From the NCBI GenBank assembly GCA_050084515.1, contig CM114272.1, positions 3,038,001-3,102,000 of the forward strand: a stretch of 64,000 bases of DNA, given 5' to 3'. Both the position numbers and the translations under genes were made by a program. This document shows positions 1-12,976 of this stretch, piece after piece. The notes below the pieces were generated by a model. It worked only from the letters and a program-made list of their open reading frames with translations, ran no database searches and was not told the origin of the DNA. Each line of letters begins with the position of its first letter. Within the stretch, counting starts at the first letter, position 1. The DNA is from Blasia pusilla (lineage: Eukaryota > Marchantiophyta > Marchantiopsida > Blasiales).

Positions 1-8
1 CCACCCAA

Positions 9-371
9 GTGACAAGTCTACAATGGGTTGACAAGGATATGGAAGAGTATCACTCCACAGAAATATTTGTGGACAGAAAGTTTACACTGGTGAATACTGA
101 AGGGGTTGCTAAAGAGGTTGAGATGATGGAAGAAGATGAGGTTATTGTTGGCATAAGACTTGAATTCTGGGAGGAGAGAGTGGAGTGTGTAGAAATGGAA
201 AATAGCATCTTGCATAAGGGAATTGAATGTAGTGACTTGGAGGGGACAAGACATATGCATTTATCGGCATTCATGGACAAGGCTATTAATGTTTCCAATG
301 ATCATACTATTGTGGAAATAGAATCTAGAGTTGATTTTGACACTAATTCATATGCCCAATTACGTGCCTAA
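9..371 (+). CDS. Unrecognised acidic ORF, 120 codons
   Basis: An open frame with a high glutamate and aspartate content, including a run around MMEEDEVIVG at residues 39-48. I recognise no domain, signal peptide or membrane segment. It lies at the left edge of a stretch of transposon remnants, so it may be one exon of a mobile-element gene rather than a host gene. The region after the stop (372-640) holds only short broken frames. Its function is unknown. Confidence 0.2.
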   Translation: MTSLQWVDKDMEEYHSTEIFVDRKFTLVNTEGVAKEVEMMEEDEVIVGIRLEFWEERVECVEMENSILHKGIECSDLEGTRHMHLSAFMDKAINVSNDHTIVEIESRVDFDTNSYAQLRA

Positions 372-639
372 AACATGAGGAGAAGGAAGGAGGTTGAGGC
401 AAAGCTTGCCCAAGAATTCAAGGATCTACATATTTACTATACTTTGTGGAATGCTTTACTTCTTTGTGTAATTCTCATGATTACATATATGACCCGTAGC
501 CTCACAATTTTACTCTAAAATTGGCTTGCATGTATTGCACGTTGTAGTGGTGTTTTTTGTCAGGAAGTAAAGCCACAAAGGAAAAAACCCTCATTTGATA
601 TCATCGTTAGGGATCCTACATTACTTCCAAGGCAAAGTG

Positions 640-2030
640 CGTGACTCTTGAGCATTGCCAAACAAAAAATCTTCTTAGAGGAAGGTTCTCCAATGCAAGG
701 GGATGAGGAGGTTGATCCTAACTATGAAGTTGAAAGGATCCACATGTCCTCAAGTGAGAGTGAGGAGGAACACATTGAGCCCTTTCATGTATGTAGATCT
801 CTACTCATTAGTCTATTCATCTCTTTTCTTTTGCGTGCATGTTTTATTTTGTGTCTTGCACATGGACCCTATTGTTACATCTTCCCGTTTGTATGTGTTA
901 TTCTTGGATGATGGGGATACTCGACCTTTGTGGCTCTACTCAGATTGCAACAGGGCTTGTAGGTGCAGATTCATCTACTTCTTGACAGAGTGGAGGACAT
1001 TCATACAAGCCGTTGTCTCCACCACTACAACCAAACACATACAGGTCAAAGTTTCCTCCTCCCCCCCCCACTGCTTCCTAGTATATTGTGTGGACATAGA
1101 TAGACAAGATAGTCTTAGCTTGGCCACTATTCGAAATCACATGGATGAGGCATGGGAGTACGTTGGAGCAACAAGCTTGCCTCAAGAATGCTTGAGGAAA
1201 AAAATCTCTACGTTATTGAAGATTGATAGATATATGATGAAGAGTTTTTGAGTGAATAAAGGAAGTCATCGGCATGTGGAATGTCATCCTGCCGCCAAAG
1301 CTCTTCAATGGGATAGATTGGTAGATTATTGGATGTCTGATGGTGCCAAATGAAAGAAAAGGTGATGAGAAATGCAAGGCATCAAGTTGAGAAAGAAAAT
1401 CCTGTTGGGCGGTCCGGTGCACATATCATGACCGGTGGGGTTATAAGTATCTTCTACATTGGCTATAGCAGCTTGTGGATGTCCCAATTGTAAATCAAAA
1501 GGAAGTGGAAACTTGTATAGTAGAAGAGTGTTCTCTATTTGCTATTTACTAGTTTGTCTAATTTTTTGTTTCATCACCAAAAAGCTAAAAACATTGTTCC
1601 TTTGCAAGAAAGTACAACATCTAGACCCCCATCTATGAGAGATGGATTGATGCCTTCTGGTAGTGGGACCCAAATTAGTGGTGAAGCAAGAGTATGTATC
1701 CAAAGTTTCAACCCTTTTACTTGTTATTCAGAATTCCAAATTTGCATTCAAGATAATCTATGTTTCCTACTATTTACAGATTATTACATATTGTTGATGA
1801 AGTATTCTCTTTACATTTCTCTTTATTAGCCCGTTGAGTCCCAACTCACAAACCAAACATCATTAGAGAAGCAAGAGAATCAATGGAATGCAAATCTAAA
1901 AGCCATACGAATTGAGATCAAGCTGAAGATGGAGAGAAAGCAGCAAGAGTAGTCAAGGCAATTAACCTCACGATTGACCAAGCTTGCAAAAATGGTGGCT
2001 GTCCTTGCAAAAATAGTTACTCAATAGAAG
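640..2030 (+). pseudogene. Degenerate CACTA/Ptta-like protein remnant
   Basis: Several short frames that together resemble the tail of plant Ptta/En-Spm-type transposon proteins. There is an acidic serine-rich patch at about 718-790 (SSSESEEEH) and a polar linker at about 1600-1690. A charged coiled-coil tail lies at about 1857-2029 (QENQWNANLKAIRIEIKL, then after a stop RLTKLAKMVAVLAKIV). Stops and frame changes separate the pieces, so no full protein can be made. A similar tail (SEVTTLSKRLERFEKL) occurs in the better copy near 9.5 kb. The assignment rests on layout and general resemblance, not on a catalytic motif. Confidence 0.25.
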
Positions 2031-2039
2031 AAAACCATG

Positions 2040-2700
2040 TTTTTAACACTAGGTTATTTACAACTAAATCCGAGAGTACTACATATATGACTAGTTGGAA
2101 TCAGAATAATGATGTGTCATGGGCTGGTTGTATTTTACAACTAGGATGAACTACACATTACTAATATGGCATTAAATTAAATTGTTGATAAATTTGATTT
2201 CACTAATTATTAATATATTAATTTCCAAATAATGACATGCCTTACATAGATACTAACTATAGACTAAGTTGGGAAAACTAAAAGTAGTTACTAGTGGTTG
2301 TAAAATTAAAACTAAATAATATACACATGTCAATTTTAAGAATAAAATTTTAGGTTTTTTTCCCTCAATTTACATAAATGACATGGAATTTAAGATACTA
2401 GATCAAGTTGTAATCTTAGTCTAGTACAAGTAAAATGATATATGACATGGCTAAATATTATTGGCCAATAAAATGAAAAGAGGTACACCATCACACTCTT
2501 ATCATAAGTTCATTGGAGAATTTTCTTTTTCTACCTAAGATTTGAAATGGATAACCTAATTGTGAACTCTTCGACTAAGGTGGACACTATTCGAACTAGC
2601 ACGACATTGTGGGAGGGTGGAAATTAGGTCCGCGTTTTAGTCACGAGGAGACTCAAAATCTTCAACTATTTGATTCCAAGTAGTAGTTCTTTTCTCCTTT
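2040..2700. repeat. AT-rich stretch with repeated ACTAG/CTAGT words
   Basis: There is no convincing gene. The stretch is AT-rich and has many ACTAG, CTAGT and ACTAGTTG words in both orientations. This resembles the subterminal repeats of CACTA transposons, and the same kind of DNA recurs at 11.2-12.1 kb. No terminal CACTA pair with a target duplication could be paired by eye. Confidence 0.25.
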
Positions 2701-3014
2701 AGTGGGCCAAACATTGCATAGTGTGCTCGATCTCAAAGTTAGGGTTAAGCCGCAACTCCTCATTCTTATGAATCTCTGTCTACTTAAACTCCACGAGTTG
2801 AATTTAGAGCCGATTCCATTCATTTACTTTCCTTTGTTTTTCCCCATACTATGTAGCATAGAGCGTTCAAGATTGAAGGGCGGTAACAATGGCAAGATTT
2901 TTTGCACCGTGCAGGATAGGGAGCTCACTACTCAAATGTGCGAATGAAGGGGAAATTCGAGTGGAATCAACCCATGCGTAGAGTCCTTAGGGAATAAGCT
3001 TGTGACCATTAAGG

Positions 3015-3242
3015 TTCTCTCTCTGTCTCTCTCTCTCAATGGGAGTGTCGGGAATTATGAGGTAGGGCAGAGGGAAAGTGAAACTTCTTACCAATTCTTT
3101 CCTCCTCTTGATTGATTGATTGCGTCTCTCTCTTTCACACAATGGGAGTGTCAGGCATTGTGAGATAGGGTGGAGGGAAAGCGGAGGGTACACTTGAATT
3201 CTCCGCAACTTCTCACCAATTCTTGCCATCTCTTGATTGATG
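3015..3242. repeat. Imperfect tandem duplication, about 105-bp unit
   Basis: Two adjacent units each carry a CT-rich run, then AATGGGAGTGTC, a GAGGGAAAG block, ACCAATTCTT and CTCTTGATTGAT. The second unit has a short insertion. The CT-rich start (3015-3036) is a small microsatellite and the likely origin of the slippage. No gene function is seen. Confidence 0.6.
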
Positions 3243-3669
3243 TATTATGCCGATACCTACAACTTGATATGCATGGCAATGTGGTTGGAAGTTCTAATTT
3301 CTCTCTCTTCCTAAACTCGTTGTGCTTCGTTCTTGAACAAAGCATGATGATGAAGAAGAGGCAGAAGTACTTTGCTCTTCACTGAAGCACCAAGATAAAG
3401 CAACAATGCTTTGCGGAAGAATGAAGAAGGAAGAACAAAGCACTTGGGATAAGCACGAAGAATGCAGCGCTTCATCCTCAGACAAAGAGGAACAGCTTTG
3501 TCCTCAAAGGGAGAAGAAGAGGTTCTGACTTTGCAGCAAAGATAAAACTGTCGCGATTTCAAGGGGCATACCGTTAGAGTAGTTAGACTAGGAAGAGACT
3601 TGACTTTTTGAAGCAGATAGGAAGATAGGACAATTACAACCAGCGGATTCATAGGATTCATAGGAAAAC

Positions 3670-4364
3670 TTCACAGAACCGTAGATCAAAGTAGTTACAA
3701 CATCCCAATAGGTTCTAGATCCTTAGGACTACTGCTGTCTTGAAGATATTTAAAGACCATCAACGTAGTTACTATCATCATTCTCTCACGAAGTCCTTAT
3801 ATTGTATGAATGGTCCGAGCAAGGGAGTAGTACCCTCTTGTGCTTGTATACACTTTGAAGATTTCTTATTCTTTATGGAATAGTAAAGGATTCCCTTTCT
3901 TCATTCTGATGTGCGGCTTGTATTCATGAATCATCTTATTGGATCTGCAGAGCAAGGAGAAGATTGGGAAAGCACTTTCACCACTAGAATAATCAATAGC
4001 AAGTTGTAAGAAATCTGTTCGACAGAGAGTAGCCCGCCAAGACGGATTGAATTCCGAAAGTAGGAGAAGACATCTTCTTGTTGAGATCTCTGTGAGGTTC
4101 TTTGGTATTGAGTGAAGATCTTCCTGAGGGTGAATTCAATTCCACTGGAGAGAATAGAGGAAAGGAAAATCTTGGTACTTGTAAGAAGGAGAATAAGCGG
4201 ATGAATGGTTGAATCGATTTTGTATGAACATAATTATCAAACTCACATAAACGACACACTTTAACTTCCTTTTCATATAATCGTGATCCTCTTGGGGATC
4301 AAACTCCATAAATCACCTTAAAAAGATCAGTTCTTATAATTCTAGTATATTATATATAGCAACA
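3670..4364 (+). repeat. Ty3/gypsy LTR, 5' copy (plus orientation)
   Basis: A segment of about 695 bp that aligns over its length with the reverse complement of 12,977-13,688. Shared blocks include AGAACCGTAGATCAA near the start, CCTACTTTCGGAA on the opposite strand, GTGAAGATCT, and AAAAAGAT near the end. It ends in AACA six bases before a primer-binding site, which identifies it as a 5' LTR. The LTR sequence is clearly diverged from its partner, so the element is old. The left boundary is approximate because the expected TG start is not preserved. Confidence 0.7.
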
Positions 4365-4370
4365 AATTCT

Positions 4371-4389
4371 TGGTGCCGCTTCCAGGGAT
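4371..4389 (+). other. Primer-binding site, tRNA-Asp type
   Basis: TGGTGCCGCTTCCAGGGAT closely resembles the primer-binding site TGGCGCCGTTGCCGGGGA used by Athila/Tat-type plant Ty3/gypsy elements. It lies six bases after the LTR end, the usual spacing for these elements. Confidence 0.6.
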
Positions 4390-4513
4390 CATAAGATTAG
4401 CTGAAAAGGGAAAGATTGATGGGTAAACCTGGCCTAGAGGGAGAAGCCTCGCCACCTAGGAGACCCAGCCATCTAGTCCACTGTCTAAGGGAAAGCCTTC
4501 CCTTAGACAGTGG

Positions 4514-6575
4514 ATGAAAGAAGATAACAATCTTTTCACTACGTTAATATTAGAAAAGATAGAAAAGCTAATTAGTTCTGTCAAAGAACCCGTCGCCAAA
4601 CGATGCTTTGTCCATGAACGTCAATTGTACTTGGTGATGACCCAGTACTTTTGTTTATGGGAGGAAAACATGGCAGGTAGATTGAGTGCACTTACACACA
4701 CCCATAGGAATTAGGAAGATTCAACTATCCCTCCATGGAGCAATACCCTGTAGCAATCTTGGGTGCCCAATCAAGCTCACGAATCCAGGGGTACTCATGG
4801 AAGCCTCCCGGCCATTCGCCCGAGATCAGCGAGTTGATCGACACAACAAGAAATAAGAAGATCATACGTCTTGGATTTTGCTGGGTGTATCTCCCAGTCT
4901 TTGTCCTCGAACGAAGCCAAAGATTAAGAAGAGGGACAGGAGTATCTTCCCCCGTACGTCTCCTGTCACATCCTAGTCAAACAAGGAGTCAACCTGGAAT
5001 CCCTTTGGGGACTTGGAAGACTAGGGGTTGGCCAAACCAACTAGATCTGAACCTATACCCCCTCCCTCATGAACATCGAGTCGGGGGCCTAGTAGCCAAA
5101 TTCCCCCAATGGCCAATACTAGGAAGACGCTGCTAAGATATCCCACGTTTGTGGGAGGACAAAGAGATGACGTTGACAAATTTTTGCTCGAGTTTACCCA
5201 TGTAGCTAAGGCTAATGGGGAAGGCTCAGAGGAAGATTTTTTACAGTTATTCTTGGGCGTGCTAAAGAAGCGGGCAAGCCAATGGTACAAGGGCCTAGAG
5301 TGGAGGTCACCGAGACCTAGAAGAGGGTACTAGAGGCCTTCCTTCATGAGTTCCGGGACTTGGAGTTCAAGGACAGGCTTTTGACAAAGCTTCGTGATTT
5401 AAGACGTAAGAAGAAGGAAACTCTAAGGGAATACACCCTAAGATTCCGAAGCCTAGTAAAAAAACTCGAACATACAACTGCCTCACAATTGGTAGATTGG
5501 TTTGTCTCTGGACTATCCAAGGAAATGGACCGGTACTACCGCCGTGGCCAATGAGATTCCCTGGAAGCGGTCATTGCATATGCAAAGGAGTACGAAGCCT
5601 CCGAGAAATCCCACAAAATGTGAAGACGGCGTCACCAATGGCGAGGCACTTCGCATACTAGTTCTTTATCCTAGGACGAAGCATCCTCTACAGACACCGA
5701 AGCTTCTACCAAAAATACCATGGAGTCCTTAGACTTTGAAGGAGACTCAAAGTCCAAGTGGAAGAAAAAGAGCACACGCCACCGAGCTTCCAAGCGTGGG
5801 CGGAAAACTAGGCGTGCAAAGCATGCCACCCAGAAGTCTGTAAGTCTAGTACAAGGGACCGCGAGGAAGGTGGGCAAGTCAGCCATTGAGGAGTTAAGTA
5901 AAAAATTGCAGAGTTGAAGGTGCATGTGGTAGCCCAGAAGGACCCCAGAAGAATACCAAGTCTTATGAGGCTAAATGTATGGTGCAGCGCCTACGAAAAC
6001 CAAGGGCATACTGCCCATGAGTGTCACCTTCAAAGAGATCTACGTTGGGTCCAGGAAGACCCAACTATAGAAGAAGGGTGGTATGAAGCCGAACAATGGG
6101 AAGGTTGTTATGCAATTCAGGCCATGCCAACCCCTAATCCTGGATAGAGTTGGATCCTAAGATATGTGCCTCTAGAATACGAGGAGCAGAGATCATGGGC
6201 CCTGCGCCCTTCACGCGACCAATAAAAAGAAACTGTTGTTACAATTGTGGGGTAGCCAACCACTGGGCCAAAAATTGCCCAAACCCCTAGAGGCCAGTAG
6301 GACTCAATCCTTTGTGCGGAAATTGCAAGAAGGGCGGTCACACTGCACTGGAGTGCCCGAAACCCAAGGTTCCACGGTTTTTGGTCAAGTATATTACCAT
6401 CCCAGCAGAACAAGCAAAGTCCAAGAATGAAGTAAACGTTCAACTTGTCCGAGTGGAGGAGTTAGCGTCCCCTAAAACAAGGAGAGTTACCATCAAGGAA
6501 GAGGAGTCTGACAGAAAGGCACCCGAAGAATCCTCGGAGTGGCCCAAGGATCTCTTGAACAAAACCCTCGTGTAG
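4514..6575 (+). pseudogene. Ty3/gypsy gag, broken
   Basis: The capsid/nucleocapsid region of a Ty3/gypsy element, spread over at least five frames. The retrotransposon gag domain lies at about 5109-5550 (DVDKFLLEFTHVAKANGE, RASQWYKGL, then TLREYTLRFRSLVKKL in the next frame). Three zinc knuckles follow: a damaged one near 5970-6030 (CSAY...GHTAHEC), CYNCGVANHWAKNC near 6234-6280, and CGNCKKGGHTALEC near 6313-6360. Stops at about 5331, 5552 and 6145 break it. Protease and reverse transcriptase do not follow on this strand; matching pol domains are found inverted at 15.5-19.2 kb. Confidence 0.75.
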
Positions 6576-7129
6576 TTCAATTTCTTATAGAATATATGAG
6601 ACACTTATCCCAATGCACTAGTGACTAGGGTAAGAAATTACTACAATCCTGAACATCAATAGTCTACGAGCCTTGGAGAAAATTCTCTCCAAGATCTGCA
6701 GACTACCTCTGGATTAGTAGTGTCATGGTGATAGCCTTCACTGCATATGTGTTGCAATGCTTGCTTACTATGGGATTTTCGGAATAGGGGATTGGTAACA
6801 CAAGTGGTGGTTTTCTCTTTCTTATACAAGGTCAATGTATATCTATGTTCACAGCTAAAAGTTGCTCAAAAGTAACTTATATTGGGAGTCCCAATCAAGT
6901 AGAGTAAGTAGAATTTCCTGATTCTTGATACACTTTGTCTACACTTTGTATGGATAACATTCACTATATCAGTGATTTTACGTATTAGATATCTTACTTA
7001 TTCCTCTTTCTACCATGCATCTCCTATCTTGGACCAAATGTTTATGGTTGGAAGCTTATGACAAGCACTTCTAAGTGCTCCATCCTGGATTTAAGTGCTC
7101 TGATTTTTTTATTCCTTTTCCCTTTCTAG

Positions 7130-7508
7130 CCCCTTGTTCTTTTTTTGCAATTTTTCAACCTCTGCAGTCTGCTTCCTTCCTATAGCTTTGATTTTCAATA
7201 AAAGCTTTTGAGTCTCTATAGCTCTCCCTTACGATATAGTATCACTCTTCTGGTGCAATTCTACAATCTGTGCAATCTTTAGTTTGTTGAGTGCTTTCAA
7301 AGCTTCATCTCTAGCTCTTTCTTCATGTGAGCCACCTTTCTACTCTCTCCACTTCCTTAATCTTGGCTGACGTTTCATCCAAACGAGTGTTTGTTTCAGA
7401 GAAAAGAATAACTACATTCAAACCATGCAAAAGCCAGCTATAGATGTTGAATATGATCCCTTGAGTTGATGAATCAGCTAGAAATGTCCTATTGCCAACT
7501 GCCAACAA
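7130..7508 (-). pseudogene. Coiled-coil remnant
   Basis: On the minus strand a run of heptad-like, charged sequence (TRLDETSAKIKEVERV, and further down KALNKL and AEVEKLQKK in shifted frames) suggests the coiled-coil part of a mobile-element protein, similar in style to 13,903-14,244. No domain is identified. The rest of 6576-8500 holds no gene that I can support. Confidence 0.2.
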
Positions 7509-8520
7509 CTCTTCTGAATTTCAATTGTATACTTCAAGATATTGTAGAGTCTTTTCTTCCATCAGTAGAGGTACCCCAAACTAAAGTTACATTCTCACTT
7601 ATTGCAGAAAGTACTTCTACTTTTTAATCCATTAGATCACTCATGTGTAAGGAGTGATGGTGTTACAATTCAAGCTGCAATCTATACAATTGAATCAATT
7701 ATGATGTTTTGTAAGTATATAAACCTTCATACTCAACCACTTTCTGTTTCGAGCCAAGTATTTCATGCCCTTTATTTTTAGGGTTGTTCTTTGGTCGACG
7801 TTGTGTTATGATCATGTATATATGTACATCCTTGGCTGTAAAGTGTTCATTTTTTTCCCAAATTGTCATGGCTTGATAGAATGCAAAAAATAGAAAAAAT
7901 GGAAAGGAAAGGAAACACAAAGACGTTACTCAAGAGAATGTTATATCTTTCCCCCCACAAATGGGTTCTTACCCAATGGGATTGGAGCACAATGGCCAAT
8001 GGCGGGATATCACCCTACTTATCCTATGCAACAACGGCCCCCAACAATGGGCGGCAATATATAATACACTACTTGGATTTGTACATGCAAGTATTCTAGC
8101 TTGTAAATGCATGTGTTTGCACATATTTTTGACCCTAACTTTAAAATATGCTTATGTAAGTAGGATCTGGACCACTGGGTTGGGGTCCCACCCAATTTTC
8201 TAGCTTTTATGGACAAGAAACCCATGGTGCAAGTAGTTCCTTATACGACTCCAGTATACCTCAAATGCCGGAGTGACCTATGAACTCTCAAGCACCACTC
8301 AATAAGACTTATTGATGTTTCACCTTATTTTCTTAAGTACGAATACTAGAGAGCGGACGAGTGCGTGAAGTGATTAGATTGGAGAGTGGATGAGGGAAGT
8401 GTAGTGATTAGACCCTAGTAATTTCTGAAAATCTTCTTTTGATTAAATTCTGATTTCTTTAGTGCATATTATGATAACATTCTAATTTTAATAGGTTCGA
8501 TAAGCTCTTACAGTTCTCCC

Positions 8521-10139
8521 TTGGTAGATTCTTCAATTGCAAGGATGCGTAGAAGAGAGGAGTATGAGGCGTGGAAGGCAAATAACAACGTTCGTGAGCA
8601 ATCAGGATTAAAGCCAACAATCCAAGTAACTCCTAATGGGGAAATAGTGTACGGTTGTGAAGGCAAGAGCGCATGGTACGATGAAGTGAAGACATTAGTG
8701 CATCGGCATCTAGACCTTGCTATTGTAGATGTAAGTAAGAAATCAAAACAAGACCTCAAGAGTATTCGTAGGGATATAAAATCTCACTTTGAATATTATG
8801 GTGGGAGGCTACTGAAAATTTTTGGAAGACATGTTTACAAGACATCATGAGAAGAGAGCGGGCCAATTTGAAGAAATTGTGGAGAGATCTTGGAGGTGCA
8901 AGTGAATTTTTGACGCCAATAGAGGTGAACACTAAAAAATGGCAAAAAATGAAGACATACTAGTTGTCTCTTGAGGGTGATGCAAAATCACTACAGATAA
9001 AGGTTAATAGATCAAAAGTGGAGAACTTCAACCGCAATGGGAGACGTAGCTATGCAAGTCAAAAGAAAATTATGGTAAACACCTTGGTAAAGTCCAATTT
9101 TTTTGAGTTTTTCTTTAAAACTCATCTTTCTTGGGATGTGATTTGGAAGTGAACAACTATTTGATTCACATAGGACATGCATATTATTGATGATAAGGCA
9201 ACTCAATTGATCAAGAAATTTTTTGAGGTATATATGTGTAGAGGAAAGAGCAAGGAGCTAGCCCCTCATTATAGGATTTGGAAGAAACTTTGGGTCGTAC
9301 CCCACAATCAGAAAAAAGTCAGCAAACCATCTCAACAAAGGTAGACTACAAACCTGGTTGCAATGATCTTAGGTTGGTTATTACAAGATTGTGATTTTCT
9401 CAGATGTTGGCACTACAAGATTCTGTATATATATATTTTAATCTATTGTAACCTCTTATGGGGAATGTTTTATCATGTTTTGCAGAGTGAAGTAACCACA
9501 TTAAGCAAGAGGCTCGAGAGGTTTGAGAAGTTATGTGAAAGCACATAAGCTGAGGTAGCAGGTCTCAAAACTTCTCTATCTCAAATCATGGAAATGCTTC
9601 AACAAATCAGCAAGAAGAGAGTGACATCTACAATTCTTTCTAGTGATGGTGGAGTTATTCCTACCCCCATCTCAGAGTCTATCACTCCCACTTCTAGCCT
9701 TGTTTATGAGTGTATTCCTTCTGTTCTTCTGGAAACAAACTTCTCATCCATGCTTATAGAAGATTCTCTTAAGGTCACCTTCCCTATTCATGAAGTTCTC
9801 TCTACATCTCATATCCCTACCTTAGATGTCTCTTCAAAACATGAACTTTCTTCTCATGAGGATCTACCACCTATAAGAAAAAACTCTTCTCTATCTAAAC
9901 TTGCCAATGTTGACATTGCAATCCTTGGTTATGACTTATCATGTAAGAATGTCACATCTTCTGTCCATGTTGCCTCTATAACATCCACTACACTTCAATC
10001 TATTGGGATTGAGCCTTCTACAACGAGGGTAGACAAGAGAACCATTCGCCATGACATACTGCCTTTGCCTACTACCAATGTTGTCAAGTCAACTCAAACA
10101 TTGGTCTCAAGAATCTCTAAGGAGAAGGAAAAACAGTAG
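8521..10139 (+). pseudogene. Ptta/En-Spm-like plant transposon protein, broken
   Basis: Four consecutive pieces keep the order expected of plant Ptta/En-Spm transposon proteins. They are an N-terminal part (8521-8850, with the PNGEIVYGCEGKSAWYDEV region), the signature-like VNRSKVENFNRNGRRSYASQ at 9004-9063, a coiled-coil segment at 9486-9620 (SEVTTLSKRLERFEKL, SLSQIMEMLQQI), and a serine/threonine-rich tail to 10,139. A plausible intron acceptor (TTTTGCAG) lies just before the coiled coil at about 9484. In-frame stops at about 8848, 8961 and 9546 show it is inactive. The family assignment rests on resemblance and order and needs a profile search. Confidence 0.4.
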
Positions 10140-10887
10140 ATGAACTCTCCTCAAGGAAAATTCAAAGTCAAACGAAAGCCGTTATCTATTCAAGATAGGA
10201 AGGAGAAGAATACAGTAAATCTTCAATATATGCATTCACCTCTAATTCTTGAGGGTTTTAGATCTGATGTATCAAATGTTTGTTATTTTCCTATTTTATT
10301 TAAAAAAATTACAATGAAATTTGATTCTTATGTGATTTCTCTTTATAGAACTCCTTGGATGATCTTTCGATTTTGAAATTTTCATCCAACATTCCTCCAA
10401 ATGGTTGGAGCTTTACGAAGGTAAGCAAATTTGTGAAGTTACACTAGATATGGATGAGTTGGTCTTTGGTAATATGTTCATTCATTTTCATTCAATTTTC
10501 TCCATGTGCAGTTGGTGGTAGGAGACCAGATGTTCTAAAGTGGATTACGAAAATGATGGTTTCATGTGGGATTAAGCAATATTTCAAGGATTTCTGGTTG
10601 AGATAAAATCCATGGTAACTTGATCCCTTTGGAGGTGATCAAGGTGGATGTTCTCATGTTGAATGATGATGATGATGATTTACCTTATCCAAACCTTCAT
10701 GACAACCCTCCACAGATAAAACTAAAACATGAACTAAATACTTTGGTTCTCTGACCTGAGAGATGTGTGAAGAAAATTATTCCACCAAATGCATGATTTG
10801 TTGTTATGATCGTAGAATAAGATGCAAAGAGAACATTTCAAAGGTTAACTTTTTACTATACACTACTTTAGCGTACTTCTAAACTGT

Positions 10888-11135
10888 AGGATTGTTGATG
10901 TGTCTGCAAAAATTCAGAACTTATTACCAATGTATGTATGATGCTCTGTGTAGAGATAATTATGAGGGTACTTAACACCTCACGAACACAGTTGACATTT
11001 TTATAAAAAATAGGATTGTTGATATGTTAACAAATATCGTACTTTACTTCCAATGTATGTTTGGTTCTATGTGTAGAGGATAATTTTGAGAGTTGTTATT
11101 ACCTCATGTACAGAGTTGATCTTTTTTTAGATGTT
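10888..11135. repeat. Tandem duplication, 124-bp unit
   Basis: AGGATTGTTGAT begins at 10,888 and again at 11,012. Each copy continues with a similar CCAATGTATGT block, TGTGTAGAG, and an ACAGAGTTGA or ACAGTTGA end. The copies have diverged, so the duplication is not recent. Confidence 0.6.
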
Positions 11136-11954
11136 ACATTTTGCGTGGTGTCTGACATGGCATATAATCCATCAAGCATGAAGATAATGACATGTGGACA
11201 AAAATTTTAGTAAGCTTAGTTTTATATTAGTGGTACGTGGGAAAACATTTTGCACTAAATTTAGTGGTATCTTAGTCTTACCTTAACATTTGTCGTGATT
11301 TTACTCGATCTCATCACAATTTAGTTGCTAGTAACTTAGGCTTCCTAGTTTTATTAGATGACATGTGGATCACTATAGTTTACCTAGAAATTAGTTAATA
11401 CTACAAATAGTTGTTGCTAAAACTAGGTGTGGTGAAAATAATAATAGATTTAGTTGTATGGAATATGGTTTGAGATTATGCTCATTCCAATGGTAGCACT
11501 ATAAGATGTTTCTGAAGAGATTAGAATCCAATTAAGGGAGAAGCTGCTTTGCAATTTTGCAAGATTTCCAAATGAGAGGTTCACAAAAGACACAATCATC
11601 AACTTGAATGGAAAGAAAGATTATCCTCAATCTAATTTGAAATTACTCACTAACCTCCAGAGTTTGAATTATGACTTCTGAATCTTGAATGATACATTTA
11701 TTGAGGAAAACTTAAAGAAATTACATATAGGGGACTTCAAAATCTATATGCATTAATTTTCGGGAACATCTACATGATGAATGTTCCCAAAAATAAATCT
11801 TCTTCATTTCATAATTAGTGGATAAGAAAATCTCATTCATGACAAGGCTTACTATTAGTATCAAATGTTCCACATCATCAATGTCAGGAAATCCACATAG
11901 GATTATTGAGGTGTCATGTTTACAACTAGATGTCCAATACGACGAGTCCTTTGA

Positions 11955-12058
11955 CACTAGAAATGATCTAGTTGTAATGTCTAGTCATTTCTTGTAAGAT
12001 GTCATATACAACCATAACTAGTTGTATACTCTAGTGTCTAATTACACTATTCCTTCTA
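11955..12058. repeat. Short element bounded by CACTAGAA / TTCTAGTG
   Basis: CACTAGAA at 11,955 and its reverse complement TTCTAGTG at 12,051 bound 104 bp rich in CTAGTTG and CAACTAG words. The shape fits a tiny CACTA-derived non-autonomous element. Flanking three-base target duplications are not evident (TGA versus ACT), so this is tentative. Confidence 0.3.
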
Positions 12059-12976
12059 GTGACTCAAAATCCAACACTTCAAAGAAAGTTACATGCTCTC
12101 AAATATAATTTTAGTGATAAGTTCTTTTGTTGAATGTCAATGCTTGTGCACTTTCATCTATACTTAGTACTTTTCTTGTATGTGGGCCTCTAAACTTCTC
12201 TATTCTTTCAAATGATGATGTTGTTATAGAGGTGCGAAGAGTTTTTGTGGAAGAGCCACCAAGTACTCATGATCATGGTGGGGAGGGAGAGCACCAAGTT
12301 GAGAGAGGTATTTCAAGAATTAATTACAGGCCTCTATTCATACAAGGTAAGATGGTGCATTTCACATGGCTACAACTATCATTTCATTGTCACTGAGATT
12401 TCCCATCTTCTCTTCTTTCTTTGCTTGTAGAGGTATATAAGAGAAGGAAAAACCCTACGTCACTCTCTTTGGAAAAAGTTGGGTTTGATGATTTTCCACT
12501 CAAGGGTAGGCCAATTTGAGTTTAGCATTTCTTTCAATGGAATTGGGTAATTTTGAACAACCTTGTAGACTTGAATGTCATAACAAATATGTTAGCCCTT
12601 GAATTGACACTTGTGATAGGAAAAGGGCTCAAGTTAGATGAAGATAAACATCATGGCATATCTTCTCGTCAAGATGAAGCGTTGGTGCAAGTGTCTTCTC
12701 CAAAGAAGAAAAAAATCGAAGATCTGCAAGGTGTAGGTTGATACTAGTGACGGAAATGAGAGTGAACCAAATTCTACTAGTCTGAGAAACAAGAAAAGAG
12801 TAATTTCAAAACTCCTATTCAATTCAATCCCTTATGATATATGTGATATTGATAGTAGGTTTTGCTGGCGGATTTCTGATGTGGGAGTTTTGAAGTTTAA
12901 TCGAATGCTTCCACTAGAAGGGTGGTCTTACAAAAAGGTACTATGACATTAATAGTGAGTGTATATCATTGGTATT

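Larger units (their letters stand above)
10140..12960 (+). pseudogene. Unrecognised mobile-element coding fragments, two related copies
   Basis: Short frames on the plus strand include two that resemble each other: one near 10,345-10,420 (DLSILKFSSNIPPNGWSFTKV, interrupted) and one near 12,875-12,945 (DVGVLKFNRMLPLEGWSYKKV, interrupted). The shared LKF..P..GWS.KV pattern suggests the same element protein twice. Between them lie AT-rich spacer, a 124-bp tandem duplication and CACTAG inverted repeats. I do not recognise the protein family. Confidence 0.25.

Noticed and set aside
3015-3036. CT microsatellite as a regulatory GAGA-type site
   Set aside because: It is part of a local tandem duplication with no adjacent gene.
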